Positions 1-9,301 of a stretch of DNA of 64,000 nucleotides are shown piece by piece (position 1 is the first letter of the stretch; each line of letters begins with the position of its first letter). A program made the translations under genes and the position numbers. The stretch comes from Nereida sp. MMG025 (lineage in GTDB: Bacteria; Pseudomonadota; Alphaproteobacteria; Rhodobacterales; Rhodobacteraceae), in contig NZ_JAKFZN010000002.1 of NCBI RefSeq assembly GCF_021654165.1, positions 425,001 through 489,000 of the forward strand, in the 5' to 3' direction. Under the pieces are notes generated by a model. The model saw only the letters and a list, made by a program, of their open reading frames with translations, was not told where the DNA came from and did no database searches.

Positions 1-243
1 ACAGATGCGGATATCATCTTCAATATCCCAAAGCGCTTCGTTGATCGCCTGTAGGGATGCGACAAGAGTGTCTAACTCAGCCGAAGTCGGTAACTTTTCC
101 GATACCACATCTTCAAGCATCGCCAATTCACGCCGCACGTTTGCCAGCTTTGCAGCATCGGACATTCGGGTATTTTTAATCCGCAGGATTGTTATTTTGT
201 CCAACAACTCGCCAGGCGAAACAGGGATGAGGATATCATGCAT
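1..243 (-). CDS. DUF6165-like protein (3' end beyond window)
   Basis: The first 81 codons of a minus-strand gene that runs out of the window. The ATG at 243 lies three bases after the stop of the upstream TPR gene, so the two are probably cotranscribed. The N-terminus reads MHDILIPVSPGELLDKITIL, followed by basic residues and a helical stretch ending in EALWDIEDDIRIC. That opening (I-P-V-S-P-G-E-L-x-D-K-x-T-I-L) is what I recall for the small DUF6165 family, often found beside glycosyltransferase or TPR genes in Rhodobacterales. No enzymatic function is known to me. The family call is from memory of the motif. Confidence 0.7.
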   Translation of the reverse strand, partial: MHDILIPVSPGELLDKITILRIKNTRMSDAAKLANVRRELAMLEDVVSEKLPTSAELDTLVASLQAINEALWDIEDDIRIC

Positions 244-246
244 AGG

Positions 247-1611
247 CTAGCCTTTCTTGGCGGCAACAAGGGGGGCGAGGTCACGGGTGACCACGTCAAA
301 AACACTGTCCCAATCGCGGGGCTTGGGCTGGCGGATCAAACGCATGCACGGATACCAAGGCGTGCGATCCCCATCGGGACCATAGAGCCAAAAACCATCC
401 CAATGCAGCAGGTTCCAAACAGGCAGGTCCAATGAACCAGCGATATGCGCAATGGCCGTATCCATTGTGATAACAAGGTCCATTTCAGCCATCACAGCAG
501 CGCTGTCTGCAAAGTCATGATCCGTCGACCCAAGATCAATCGCGAACGCCGCTGTGCCATCGGTGCGGAAATCATCCAGAAACGGTCCTTTGTACAGCGA
601 AAAGCACTGCACCCCGTCAATCGCGGCAAGTCGCAGAATCTCACGATGATCAAACTTGCGGAAATCGTTGCCTTTGTAGGTTGCAGAGCCTGACCAAACG
701 ACGGCAATTTTGAAGGCGTCTTGGTGATTTTTCGTTGCGATTTTAGCGCGTGTCACAGCATGATCTGGCAAGGTCAGCTTTGTGGGGGCAGGAATGTCGG
801 CCCCTGCTTCAAAGGCAAACATCGGCACGTCCATCATGCTGGTCCATACGTCAAATGCCGGTAAATCCGACAAATCACTTATGATCTGATCGACGCCGTG
901 CGCCTGTGACACAAGGCTGGCGATTGGTGGTTTGGCGTGCAGGATCACCTTTGCGCCAAGGGATTGCAGCCAAGGCATGAAGCGCGTGAATAAGATGCAA
1001 TCACCAAAGCCTTGTTCGCTGAAAACAAGGATGGTTTTTCCAGTTAAATCATCTCCGTTCCAGCGTGGCTTGGGCACTTTTGGCGCGCGGATATCCGACT
1101 GCTCCCACCGTGCTTGATAAAGGCGAAACCCGCGAGCGTAGTTGCCCGCCGTCAATTCGGTGAAGGCCAATTGCATCCGCAGTTCTGCATCATCGGGGTA
1201 TTGCGTGATCGCGGTTTCAAGTCGTGCGCGGGCCTCATCCAACTTTCCATCAATGCGCAAGGCGCGCCCAATCAGCGCGATCTGTTCGGGACTGTCTGGC
1301 TGTATGGCAAGCAGGGCTTCACGTAGCGCAATCGCTTCCTCATTGCACCCGATATCACTCAGCACATTGGCGAAATTGTTGTTCATTACACCATCGTCTT
1401 TGGCCAGAGCATAGGCGCGACGTTGGGCAAGCACAGCGGCATCATAAAGCTTGGATTTGCGCAGCAGGATGCCATAGTTCGTCCATGCGCCTGCGTCCTG
1501 TGGGTTTAGCGCCAGATACTTGATGTAAAGCGGTCGTGCGGCATCAAGATCACCATCGACATGCAATTTATCGGCCTGCTGTTTGAGTGATACAGGTCGT
1601 TTGTCCATCAT
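247..1611 (-). CDS. TPR protein with C-terminal glycosyltransferase-like domain
   Basis: A 454-residue soluble protein. Residues about 5-175 form helical tetratricopeptide repeats (pattern A-W-x-N-Y-G-I-L-L, then N-N-F-A-N-V-L). Residues about 190-450 resemble the C-terminal half of GT9/GT41-type glycosyltransferases: the SEQGFGDCILFTRFMP segment and the MDLVITMDTAIAHIAGSL segment are typical of the nucleotide-sugar-binding region of TPR-glycosyltransferase fusions. It probably modifies a surface glycan or protein; the acceptor is unknown. It precedes the DUF6165-like gene by three bases, and the nearby nucleotide-sugar dehydratase supports a surface polysaccharide context. It has no signal peptide, so it acts in the cytoplasm. 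Confidence 0.75.
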   Translation of the reverse strand: MMDKRPVSLKQQADKLHVDGDLDAARPLYIKYLALNPQDAGAWTNYGILLRKSKLYDAAVLAQRRAYALAKDDGVMNNNFANVLSDIGCNEEAIALREALLAIQPDSPEQIALIGRALRIDGKLDEARARLETAITQYPDDAELRMQLAFTELTAGNYARGFRLYQARWEQSDIRAPKVPKPRWNGDDLTGKTILVFSEQGFGDCILFTRFMPWLQSLGAKVILHAKPPIASLVSQAHGVDQIISDLSDLPAFDVWTSMMDVPMFAFEAGADIPAPTKLTLPDHAVTRAKIATKNHQDAFKIAVVWSGSATYKGNDFRKFDHREILRLAAIDGVQCFSLYKGPFLDDFRTDGTAAFAIDLGSTDHDFADSAAVMAEMDLVITMDTAIAHIAGSLDLPVWNLLHWDGFWLYGPDGDRTPWYPCMRLIRQPKPRDWDSVFDVVTRDLAPLVAAKKG

Positions 1612-1680
1612 TTGACTTAAATGCTCCGCATTATTCTCACCGCGTTTGATGGTGGGTTAGCCCAAGATTAGGGTATTTTT

Positions 1681-2160
1681 ATGATCCTCGTTTTCATGTT
1701 TCTTGAGTGTCGCGCATCAATTTGGGTTTGGGCAAGTGTCGTTTTTTTAGCGGGCGCACTATGCTATCCGCTGCGCGCAATTTCTGTGCAAAGCGATCCA
1801 GTGTGGTTGGGTGTCTTTCCCGCATTTGCGCACGCGGCGTTTTTCACCTTCGCCCTTGCGACATTGGGCCGGATGAACAGACGCCACGCAGCCTTGTTTG
1901 TGGGGGTCGCATCAAGTGCCTTTGAATTCATGCAGCATGCTGCAATTTGGAATAGCTTACCGTTGCCGTCCGTGATGATGGACTATGCGGCACACGGAAC
2001 TTTCGACAGTTTAGATGTTGCCGTAACTTGGATTGGTGTGCTTGTTGGCCTCAGATGGCTTCGTCACGGCTTTGTTGGTGATAACCATCGACGTAGTCGC
2101 GCACCAGATCGCGGACATCGGATGCGTCGTTGTTTTCCAAAGCCTTGCGCAGACGTTTGA
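1681..2160 (+). CDS. Small membrane protein, possibly VanZ-like
   Basis: A 159-residue ORF with an ATG seven bases after an AGGG. It has hydrophobic segments at about residues 12-32, 45-62 and 110-126. The segment AHGTFDSLDVAVTWIGVLVG resembles the last helix of VanZ-like small membrane proteins (G-T-x-D-x-x-D), a weak similarity. The last roughly 35 codons overlap the 3' end of the convergent capD-like gene and read as a basic, low-complexity tail (NHRRSRAPDRGHRMRRC), so the natural end of the protein may be near residue 130 and the tail acquired. Function unknown. Confidence 0.5.
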   Translation: MILVFMFLECRASIWVWASVVFLAGALCYPLRAISVQSDPVWLGVFPAFAHAAFFTFALATLGRMNRRHAALFVGVASSAFEFMQHAAIWNSLPLPSVMMDYAAHGTFDSLDVAVTWIGVLVGLRWLRHGFVGDNHRRSRAPDRGHRMRRCFPKPCADV

Positions 2161-3928
2161 GCATCGCAGCAATCTGAATTTCCGGAAGGTACGTTTCTTG
2201 CGCACGAAGGATTTTCGGGTGTGGCGTCCCGACCAGACTTTTGTCGTCGATCAGAAGTTCTTCATACAGTTTTTCGCCAGGACGAAGACCCGTAATCTGA
2301 ATTTCAATGCCGCCATCATCCGGTTCCACACTGACTTTCTGGGCTGACATTTCGATCATCCGTTTGGCAATGTCCAAGATTTTCATAGGCTTGCCCATAT
2401 CCAGAACAAAGACGTCACTGCCTTTTGCGAACGCGCCAGCCAGCAGCACCAAACGGGCCGCTTCGGGGATCGTCATAAAGAAACGCGTCACTTCGGCATG
2501 GGTCACAGTGACTGGCCCTCCCATCGCGATCTGGCGTTGAAACAATGGCAGGACCGAGCCAGATGACCCCAACACATTCCCGAAGCGCACCATCGTAAAT
2601 CGCGTTGTGGGATAGCGCGTCTGCAGGTCTTGGATAACCAATTCGGCCAGACGTTTTGTGGCGCCCATAATATTGGTTGGGCGCACGGCTTTGTCGGTCG
2701 AGATAAGAATGAACCGCTCAAGCCCCTCTTTTGCAGCCGCTTCCGCTACAGTCAAAGTGCCCAGAACGTTGTTTCGACTCCCCTCTAGCACGTTATCTTC
2801 AACAAGAGGAACGTGCTTGTAAGCCGCCGCATGCAGGACAATTTCAACGTTCTCTTCTTGCATCACCGACCGAACACGCTGCGCGTTCGTCACCGAGCCC
2901 AAGCGGGCAACGATCTCGAAATCCTGCCCCGATGTAAGGGCTGAAATCTCACGTTCAATCGAATAGAGAGCAAATTCACTATGATCGAACAAAACGATTT
3001 TGGCACAATCGCAATCCAGCAATTGCCGCGCCAGTTCCGAGCCAATAGAGCCGCCCGCTCCTGTGACCATCACTGTCCGATTGGAATAGGTTTGCCCAAT
3101 TTCGGGAATTTGCAGGTCAACCTTATCACGGCCAAGCAACTGGTCTGGCGTGACGGTTTTCGAGATCATATCGGTGGACTTGCGATCAAGAATGTCGGCG
3201 ATCGAAGGCAACACCCGCACATCGACATTCAAATCTTCAAGCGAAGAGATCAGTCGTTGTCGTTTGGATTCTGAAATATCGGGCTGTGCGATCACAACCT
3301 GACGGATACGTCCACTGGATACCAGGTTTGGCAAGGCAGACGCCCCTTTGACAGGGATACCCGCAATCATCAGACCGTGAAGCGACTTTGCATTATCGAT
3401 GAAGACAACAGGCGTGCGGTCTTCGTTCTGCGACAGAACACTGGCAAGTTGGATGCCCGCGGGCCCCGCGCCATAGATTGCGACAGGCGTATGATCGGAC
3501 GCGTTGGTACGCAGGTAACGCAGCAGGACCAGCATCATTAACCGGATGCTGACCGCTGAAACAAAAAATAGCGCGCCAAAGATAACCGGCACCGAGCGCG
3601 GAGTGCCTAGTTGGAGACTGTAAGACACAATTACCGCGTAAATCGCCAGCGTAATTGAGGCCAGACCGATGCGGGATGCGGCATGGCCCTCGAAAGTCCC
3701 AAGCTTTATTCGGTGCACCCCAAAAGCAATCAATGTTATGGCACCTGTAACCGTTACGATCGCAAAAAGTGCCAACGCATCGCGCATCGCTTCAGGTGGC
3801 GTCAGGGTGCCGTAACGAAGCAAAAAGGCCGCCAAAAGGCAGGCGGGGATGAGCAGGCCATCGATGGCCAGAAAAATCCGCCGCTTGGTTGGTCGCGATA
3901 GCGATGTGATGATAGAATAGAAACTCAT
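2051..3928 (-). CDS. Membrane-bound nucleotide-sugar 4,6-dehydratase (FlaA1/WbpM/CapD family)
   Basis: A 625-residue protein of the usual length for this family. Residues 1-140 hold four predicted membrane helices, 146-250 a first Rossmann-like domain (VAIYGAGPAGIQLASVL) and about 280-600 the catalytic SDR domain with the TGAGGSIGSE cofactor loop near 289. The active-site segment is STDKAVRPTNIMGATKR: Met421 takes the place of the usual SDR tyrosine, with Lys425, which is typical of WbpM/PglF-type UDP-GlcNAc 4,6-dehydratases. It should make a 4-keto-6-deoxy sugar precursor for O-antigen, capsule or protein glycans at the inner membrane. Its substrate is inferred from the family only. Confidence 0.88.
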   Translation of the reverse strand: MSFYSIITSLSRPTKRRIFLAIDGLLIPACLLAAFLLRYGTLTPPEAMRDALALFAIVTVTGAITLIAFGVHRIKLGTFEGHAASRIGLASITLAIYAVIVSYSLQLGTPRSVPVIFGALFFVSAVSIRLMMLVLLRYLRTNASDHTPVAIYGAGPAGIQLASVLSQNEDRTPVVFIDNAKSLHGLMIAGIPVKGASALPNLVSSGRIRQVVIAQPDISESKRQRLISSLEDLNVDVRVLPSIADILDRKSTDMISKTVTPDQLLGRDKVDLQIPEIGQTYSNRTVMVTGAGGSIGSELARQLLDCDCAKIVLFDHSEFALYSIEREISALTSGQDFEIVARLGSVTNAQRVRSVMQEENVEIVLHAAAYKHVPLVEDNVLEGSRNNVLGTLTVAEAAAKEGLERFILISTDKAVRPTNIMGATKRLAELVIQDLQTRYPTTRFTMVRFGNVLGSSGSVLPLFQRQIAMGGPVTVTHAEVTRFFMTIPEAARLVLLAGAFAKGSDVFVLDMGKPMKILDIAKRMIEMSAQKVSVEPDDGGIEIQITGLRPGEKLYEELLIDDKSLVGTPHPKILRAQETYLPEIQIAAMLKRLRKALENNDASDVRDLVRDYVDGYHQQSRDEAI

Positions 3929-4188
3929 ACAAAATATGCGTTATTCGCCCGTGTTTCGAACTGAAAACGTGTGCCCCTTGGTGTCGCAGCTGTTGCTGTC
4001 TTACAATTTCAGTTCGCAGAATCCAAGCAAGGCGACGGGGCAATGCGAATATATGCCTATTTTTTCAGCAACTGCGGCTTGAAGGGCGCAGCGTAGCCGA
4101 GGCTTCGTTGTCGCTGATGTGCTTGTCCGCAGTTTCGATGCGTGGCACATCAGCAGATATACAAAAGCAAAATCGCCAGAGCAGACAA

Positions 4189-6225
4189 ATGTCAGACCCT
4201 AAATCCATTTTGCGTGAGGTTTTTGGCTTCGATGAATTTCGCGCGGGCCAAGAAGATATCGTTGATGCGGTGATTGCGGGTGAAAACGCCTTGGCGATCA
4301 TGCCGACAGGCGGCGGCAAGTCGCTTTGTTTCCAGTTACCAGCCCTGTGCCGTGATGGGGTCACCGTTGTCATCTCGCCCCTGATTGCCTTGATGCGGGA
4401 TCAGGTGCGCGCTCTGCAAGAAGCAGGGGTCAGTGCGGGTGCGCTGACGTCAGGCAACACCGAGGAGGAGACGGATGCCATCTATCGCGCGCTTGATGAA
4501 GGGCATTTGAAGCTCCTTTATATGGCGCCAGAACGGCTGGCCTCATCGGGGGCGCAAAACATGTTGCAGCGTGCTGGCGTTGGATTGATTGCTGTTGATG
4601 AGGCGCATTGCGTGAGCCAGTGGGGGCATGATTTTCGGCCGGACTATTTGCGCATCGGTGCACTGCGCGAAAGGCTTGATGTGCCATTGGCTGCATTTAC
4701 CGCCACCGCTGATATCGAAACGCGGCGGGAAATCATCGACAAGCTTTTTGGCGGAATGCCCCCAAGCCACTTTTTACACGGGTTTGATCGTCCAAATATT
4801 CATCTGGCGTTTGCCGCTAAAAATGGACCGCGCGCGCAGATCCTTCAGTTTGCGTCTGCACGCAAAGGGTTGAGCGGCATTGTTTACACGGGCACCCGTG
4901 CCAAGACCGAGACTTTGACGCAAGCGTTGCGCGAGGCAGGTCATCATGCCTGTTTCTATCACGGTGGTATGGAAAGCGAGAGCCGACGCGAAGTCGAGCG
5001 CAGGTTTCAGCAAGAAGACGGGTTGATCGTTGTTGCCACGGTTGCCTTTGGCATGGGGATCGACAAACCAGATATCCGTTGGGTTGCACACGCCGATTTG
5101 CCCAAATCCATTGAAAGCTATTACCAAGAAATCGGGCGCGCCGGGCGCGACGGGGCGCCTGCGGATACGTTAACGCTTTATGGTCCTGATGATATTCGCT
5201 TTCGGCGCACCCAGATTGACGAAGGATTGGCCCCGCCTGAGCGGCGTGCCGCTGATCATGGGCGGCTGAATGCCGTGTTGGGATTGGCCGAGGCGCTGAC
5301 CTGCCGCCGTGTTCCATTGTTGGAATACTTTGGCGAGACAGAGGTGTCCTGCGGAAACTGCGATTTGTGCCAGACACCGCCAGAGGTTTTCGACGGCACG
5401 ACGGCGGTGCGAATGGCGCTGTCAGCTATCTTGCGCACGGGTGAATGGTTTGGCGCGGGTCATTTGATTGATATTTTGCTTGGCAACCAGACAGACAAAA
5501 TCATAGCCCGCGGTCATACAGACCTGCCCACCTTCGGTGTCGGCAAGGACTATGACAAACGCCAATGGCAGGTCATTTTCCGTCAGATGATGGGACATGA
5601 TCTGATCCGCCCTGACCCCGAACGCCACGGTGCGCTGCGCATGACACATAAGGCGCGTCCTATTTTGCGTGATGAAGAAACGATCACGCTGCGCAAGGAT
5701 ACGATCCAGAAAACAAGAAACGGGCCTGCGGTAAAAACACTGGTCAGCGAAGAAGATGCCCCGCTGTTGTCTGCGCTCAAAGCGAAGCGGCGCTTTCTGG
5801 CGGAACAGGCAAATGTGCCAGCCTACATCGTGTTCAATGATCGCACCTTGGTCGAGATGGCAGAGAAGCGGCCCCAAACCCTTGATGACATGGCGGGCAT
5901 TGGGGGGGTGGGTGCCAAAAAACTTGAACGCTACGGACGTGATTTTCTGGAGGTCATCGCCGGCGACGTGGCCCCAATGCATCCGTCGCGGCGCAAGCTG
6001 GCGGGGCGTAGTGAAGCGAGCCTTTATGACCAGCTTCTCAACGCCCAAACCGATTTGATGCGTGGCCCCGAAGGCATGGACAAACCGATGAGTTGTTCTG
6101 CAGGGCATCTGGCCAAACTTGCCACCATGAGGCCCAAGGATATCACTGCGATTGAGCGCGTGGTGGGTGCGCGCCATGCAGAACGCTTTGGTGCGGCCTT
6201 TTTGGACGTTATTCGAAACGCCTGA
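4189..6225 (+). CDS. recQ: ATP-dependent DNA helicase RecQ
   Basis: A 678-residue 3'-5' helicase. The ATG at 4189 (MSDPKSILREVFGF) is chosen over an in-frame ATG 27 codons earlier because family alignment begins at the F-G-F-D-E-F-R-x-G-Q motif. Walker A is MPTGGGKS (Lys44), the DEAH box is at about 137-140 (VDEAHCVSQWGHDFRPDY), and helicase motif VI is QEIGRAGRDG. The zinc-binding site has CGNCDLCQ. A typical HRDC domain follows (PAYIVFNDRTLVEMA...GIGGVGAKKLERYG), then a C-terminal HRDC-like region ending at RNA. It acts in recombination and stalled-fork repair. It is longer than the E. coli enzyme because of the extra C-terminal region. Confidence 0.96.
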   Translation: MSDPKSILREVFGFDEFRAGQEDIVDAVIAGENALAIMPTGGGKSLCFQLPALCRDGVTVVISPLIALMRDQVRALQEAGVSAGALTSGNTEEETDAIYRALDEGHLKLLYMAPERLASSGAQNMLQRAGVGLIAVDEAHCVSQWGHDFRPDYLRIGALRERLDVPLAAFTATADIETRREIIDKLFGGMPPSHFLHGFDRPNIHLAFAAKNGPRAQILQFASARKGLSGIVYTGTRAKTETLTQALREAGHHACFYHGGMESESRREVERRFQQEDGLIVVATVAFGMGIDKPDIRWVAHADLPKSIESYYQEIGRAGRDGAPADTLTLYGPDDIRFRRTQIDEGLAPPERRAADHGRLNAVLGLAEALTCRRVPLLEYFGETEVSCGNCDLCQTPPEVFDGTTAVRMALSAILRTGEWFGAGHLIDILLGNQTDKIIARGHTDLPTFGVGKDYDKRQWQVIFRQMMGHDLIRPDPERHGALRMTHKARPILRDEETITLRKDTIQKTRNGPAVKTLVSEEDAPLLSALKAKRRFLAEQANVPAYIVFNDRTLVEMAEKRPQTLDDMAGIGGVGAKKLERYGRDFLEVIAGDVAPMHPSRRKLAGRSEASLYDQLLNAQTDLMRGPEGMDKPMSCSAGHLAKLATMRPKDITAIERVVGARHAERFGAAFLDVIRNA

Positions 6226-6250
6226 TCTGTCTCTTGAGAACACAGGTCAG
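6222..6250 (+). other. Hairpin across the recQ stop codon
   Basis: The 9-base arms 6222-6230 (CTGATCTGT) and 6242-6250 (ACAGGTCAG) pair with one G:U. The arm includes the recQ stop, and the structure ends 39 bases before yaaA. There is no following T tract, so it is not a canonical terminator. It could protect the recQ 3' end or couple the two genes. Confidence 0.4.
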
Positions 6251-6289
6251 CCTGCTAAATCGTAAAGTGAATTTGAGAGAGGACAGGCT

Positions 6290-7063
6290 ATGCTGGTTGT
6301 GGTTTCACCTGCGAAATCGTTGAATTGGGACGCGGGCGAAGGGGTGGAAACATCAGACCCGGTCTTTGCCAAAGACGCGCTAAGCCTTGCCAAAACAGCG
6401 CGCCAGCTGACCCTGGGCGAGCTTCGCAAATTGATGAGCATCAGTGAGGATTTGGCGCGTTTGAACCGCGACCGTTTCAAAGCCTATTCCGACGATCCAA
6501 GCGCAGAGGCGACACGCCCGGCCGCTTATGCTTTTGCAGGGGACACGTATCAGGGTCTTGAATTCAAAACCCTAGACGAAGACACCCAAGCCTATGCGCA
6601 AGATCACCTGCGGATCTTGTCGGGGCTTTATGGTGTTTTGCGCCCCTTGGATGCCATGCAGCCCTACCGTCTTGAGATGGGAAGCCGCCTGAAAACACGA
6701 CGGGGCAAAAACCTCTATGATTACTGGGGCAGCGAAATATCCGAGGCTTTGAACGCGCAAGCGGCACAAACGGGAGCTGGCGTTTTGGTTAACTGCGCCA
6801 GTCAGGAATATTTTGGCGCTGTGGATCAAGCCGCTTTGAAGATGAAAACCGTCACGCCAACCTTCCTGGAAGACAAGGATGGCAAGCCAAAGATCGTGAG
6901 CTTTTTTGCCAAACGTGCGCGGGGGGCCATGGCGCGTTTTGTTGTTGAAAACCGGGTTTCTACGATGGATGCGCTTTTGCGGTTTGAGGCGGGCGGCTAC
7001 AAATACGTGCCAGAGCTGAGTAAAGAACATGCCCCCGCTTTTGTGCGGCCTTATCCGAAATAA
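6290..7063 (+). CDS. yaaA: Peroxide stress protein YaaA
   Basis: A 257-residue UPF0246/DUF328 protein of normal length. The N-terminus MLVVVSPAKSLNW is diagnostic, as are LSGLYGVLRPLDAMQPYRLEMG near the middle and NCASQEYFGAV further on. In E. coli YaaA limits free iron and DNA damage during hydrogen peroxide stress; the biochemical role is DNA binding in a helix-hairpin-helix-like fold. The start has a GAGAGG ribosome-binding site. It lies 64 bases after recQ in the same direction and ends three bases before the convergent kinase gene. Confidence 0.95.
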   Translation: MLVVVSPAKSLNWDAGEGVETSDPVFAKDALSLAKTARQLTLGELRKLMSISEDLARLNRDRFKAYSDDPSAEATRPAAYAFAGDTYQGLEFKTLDEDTQAYAQDHLRILSGLYGVLRPLDAMQPYRLEMGSRLKTRRGKNLYDYWGSEISEALNAQAAQTGAGVLVNCASQEYFGAVDQAALKMKTVTPTFLEDKDGKPKIVSFFAKRARGAMARFVVENRVSTMDALLRFEAGGYKYVPELSKEHAPAFVRPYPK

Positions 7064-7066
7064 AAA

Positions 7067-9226
7067 TCAGGCGACCGCCACGTCTTGGGTTAAAGGCAAT
7101 GTGCCGTGTGGCTGCGCATCTTTGATCTGATCAAGGATGCTTTGTTTGCGAAGCGGCTTGGTCAAATAGTGATCGATCCCGGAGGCGAGGATGTCGCGGT
7201 CGTCGCCCTCCATCGCATGGGCGGTGAGTGCGCAAATGGGAACGCGATGTCCCAAAGGTGTTTCAAGTTCGCGAATGGCGCGCGCGGCTTCTTTCCCGTC
7301 CATTTCAGGCATAGAGATATCCATGAATATCAGGTCGGGTGCAAAGGTTTGGAAAAGCTCAACCGCGATGCGCCCGTTCTCGGCGAACTCAAGATCAACA
7401 TCTAGATCACGCAGCATTTTAGAAAAAACCAAGCGATTGGTTTTGTTGTCTTCTGCGGCAAGAATTTTCATTTTGCGGTGCGCAATCTGATGATCTGTGT
7501 CAGGCTGTTCCACGCAATGAGTTTGGCTGGTGAAAAGATCGTAAAGGGCCGCACGGGCAAGCGGATGGATCAGGCATTTTTCAACGCCTTCATGGGGTGT
7601 AAACACCCGAGCGTCGCCGCTGTTGTGACTGGTGACAAAGACACGTGGGCGCGGCTGGTCCTCAGCAATTTCGGCAAGCCACCTGTCCAGATCTTCGGTT
7701 GTGCTGGCAATGAAAATCGCATGTGCCATCGGCAGGGTTGTCTGTGCGGCTTGCAGCGTTTCAAAGGCGGCCACATCCAGCCCCATGACTGCACATTGCT
7801 TTTGTAACAGGGCACGATCCGTTTGATTGCGGTCTACGATGACCACAGTTTGCGGCGCCACAGCGGGCAAGACGGGGTCAAACGCAGGTTCGGCAATCTG
7901 TGCAGGCAGATTGAACCCGAAGACCGATCCAACGCCCTCTTCTGATTCAACCCAAATCTGGCCACCCATCAATTCGACAAGTTGCTTGGTGATCGCCAGC
8001 CCCAGACCTGTCCCGTCGAATTTGCGGTTCCGCTCGTTTTCGACCTGATTAAACTCACCAAATATATGATCCACCATATCGGCAGGAATCCCGATACCAG
8101 TGTCTTCGATGCTGACATGAATGGTGGCTTCATCGCCGTCGGGGCTTTCAATCCCTGTGACGCGAATGATGACATGGCCTTGCTTGGTGAATTTGATGGC
8201 ATTGCCTAAAAGGTTCGTAACAATTTGGCGAATGCGTCCCGGATCCGCGGTGATCTGGCTTGGCAAAAACAGGTCATAATCAATTGCGATCTCGAGAGAT
8301 TTTTCGGTGGCTGCGGGCTGTAGCAGCATCACCACTTCGTGCAACGTGCGCTCCAGATCGAAAACTTCGGGGTGTAGGATCAATTTATCCGCTTCGATTT
8401 TGGAATAATCCAAGACATCATTGATGATTACCAAAAGCGCCTCGCCCGAGTTTTTGATGGTTTGGGCAAATAGGGTCTGTTCGTCGTCCAGTTTCGTATC
8501 AGTAAGCAGATCTGCCATGCCGACGATGCCATTCATCGGCGTGCGGATTTCGTGGGACATATTGGCGAGAAAGGCAGACTTTGCGCGGTTTGCGGCCTCT
8601 GCAAGCAGTTGCGCTTCTTTCATCTCTTCCTGGTGGCGGATCGTCTCTGTGATATCGATCGCCAGCGTGACAATGCCACCATCTGTGCCGCGCCGATCCA
8701 ACATGCGTACATAATGATTGTTCCATAGCCGCACCACGACGGGGTCAATTTCGTTGGCGTCCCATCTGTTAATCATCATATCGCGCCATTGCGCGGCCGT
8801 CATCTCGCCCGGATTGATGATGCCTTCTTCGCACGCCAGTTGCAAAAGCCGGACATAAGATATGCCTGGTTGCACCTCCTCCAGATCATCGAAGGTGCGC
8901 GTATAGGCTGGATTGGCCAAAACAAGCCGCCCGTCTGGATCAAAAAGGGCAAATCCATCGCGGACCGTTTCGATGCTTTCCCACAAGCGGCGTTCGGCTT
9001 GGCCTGCCTTTTCCTCTGCCATCATCAGATCACTGCGCACGCGGGTTGTTTCGCCCTTGGCGGTCGCAACCTCTTTGCGTGTTTCGACGATTTCAGCCGA
9101 TAGCGCATTGGCGTGCTGGCCCAACTTACGGTTGGCCGCCAGCAGTTCACCTTTTTTCTGTTCCAACAGGCTTTCGGCAGCGAGGCGCGCGCGGCGCTCC
9201 TCTGCAAGGCGTTGGTTCAGATCCAT
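7067..9226 (-). CDS. Orphan hybrid sensor histidine kinase (coiled coil-PAS-HisKA-HATPase-pseudoreceiver-REC)
   Basis: A 719-residue cytoplasmic kinase with no membrane segment. Residues 1-85 form an Ala/Glu/Lys-rich coiled coil; about 88-195 form a PAS domain ([18 protein letters not shown]). HisKA has the phospho-acceptor His225 in [11 protein letters not shown]. The ATPase domain shows N (NLLGNAIKF), G1 ([10 protein letters not shown]), F and G2 (GTGLGLAIT) boxes. A degenerate receiver ([15 protein letters not shown]) has no acidic phospho-acceptor motif. The final receiver has a full acidic pocket (AAEDNKTN), Asp in [13 protein letters not shown] and the Lys in YLTKPL. There is no adjacent response regulator, so the output is unknown. 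Its stop lies three bases from that of yaaA. Confidence 0.93.
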   Translation of the reverse strand: MDLNQRLAEERRARLAAESLLEQKKGELLAANRKLGQHANALSAEIVETRKEVATAKGETTRVRSDLMMAEEKAGQAERRLWESIETVRDGFALFDPDGRLVLANPAYTRTFDDLEEVQPGISYVRLLQLACEEGIINPGEMTAAQWRDMMINRWDANEIDPVVVRLWNNHYVRMLDRRGTDGGIVTLAIDITETIRHQEEMKEAQLLAEAANRAKSAFLANMSHEIRTPMNGIVGMADLLTDTKLDDEQTLFAQTIKNSGEALLVIINDVLDYSKIEADKLILHPEVFDLERTLHEVVMLLQPAATEKSLEIAIDYDLFLPSQITADPGRIRQIVTNLLGNAIKFTKQGHVIIRVTGIESPDGDEATIHVSIEDTGIGIPADMVDHIFGEFNQVENERNRKFDGTGLGLAITKQLVELMGGQIWVESEEGVGSVFGFNLPAQIAEPAFDPVLPAVAPQTVVIVDRNQTDRALLQKQCAVMGLDVAAFETLQAAQTTLPMAHAIFIASTTEDLDRWLAEIAEDQPRPRVFVTSHNSGDARVFTPHEGVEKCLIHPLARAALYDLFTSQTHCVEQPDTDHQIAHRKMKILAAEDNKTNRLVFSKMLRDLDVDLEFAENGRIAVELFQTFAPDLIFMDISMPEMDGKEAARAIRELETPLGHRVPICALTAHAMEGDDRDILASGIDHYLTKPLRKQSILDQIKDAQPHGTLPLTQDVAVA

Positions 9227-9301
9227 CCCGCGTCTCCACTTCGTCGTCTCAGCACACAGGGGTTAGACCAACGAGGTGAAGAATTGGTTTATGTGATCAG
9301 G

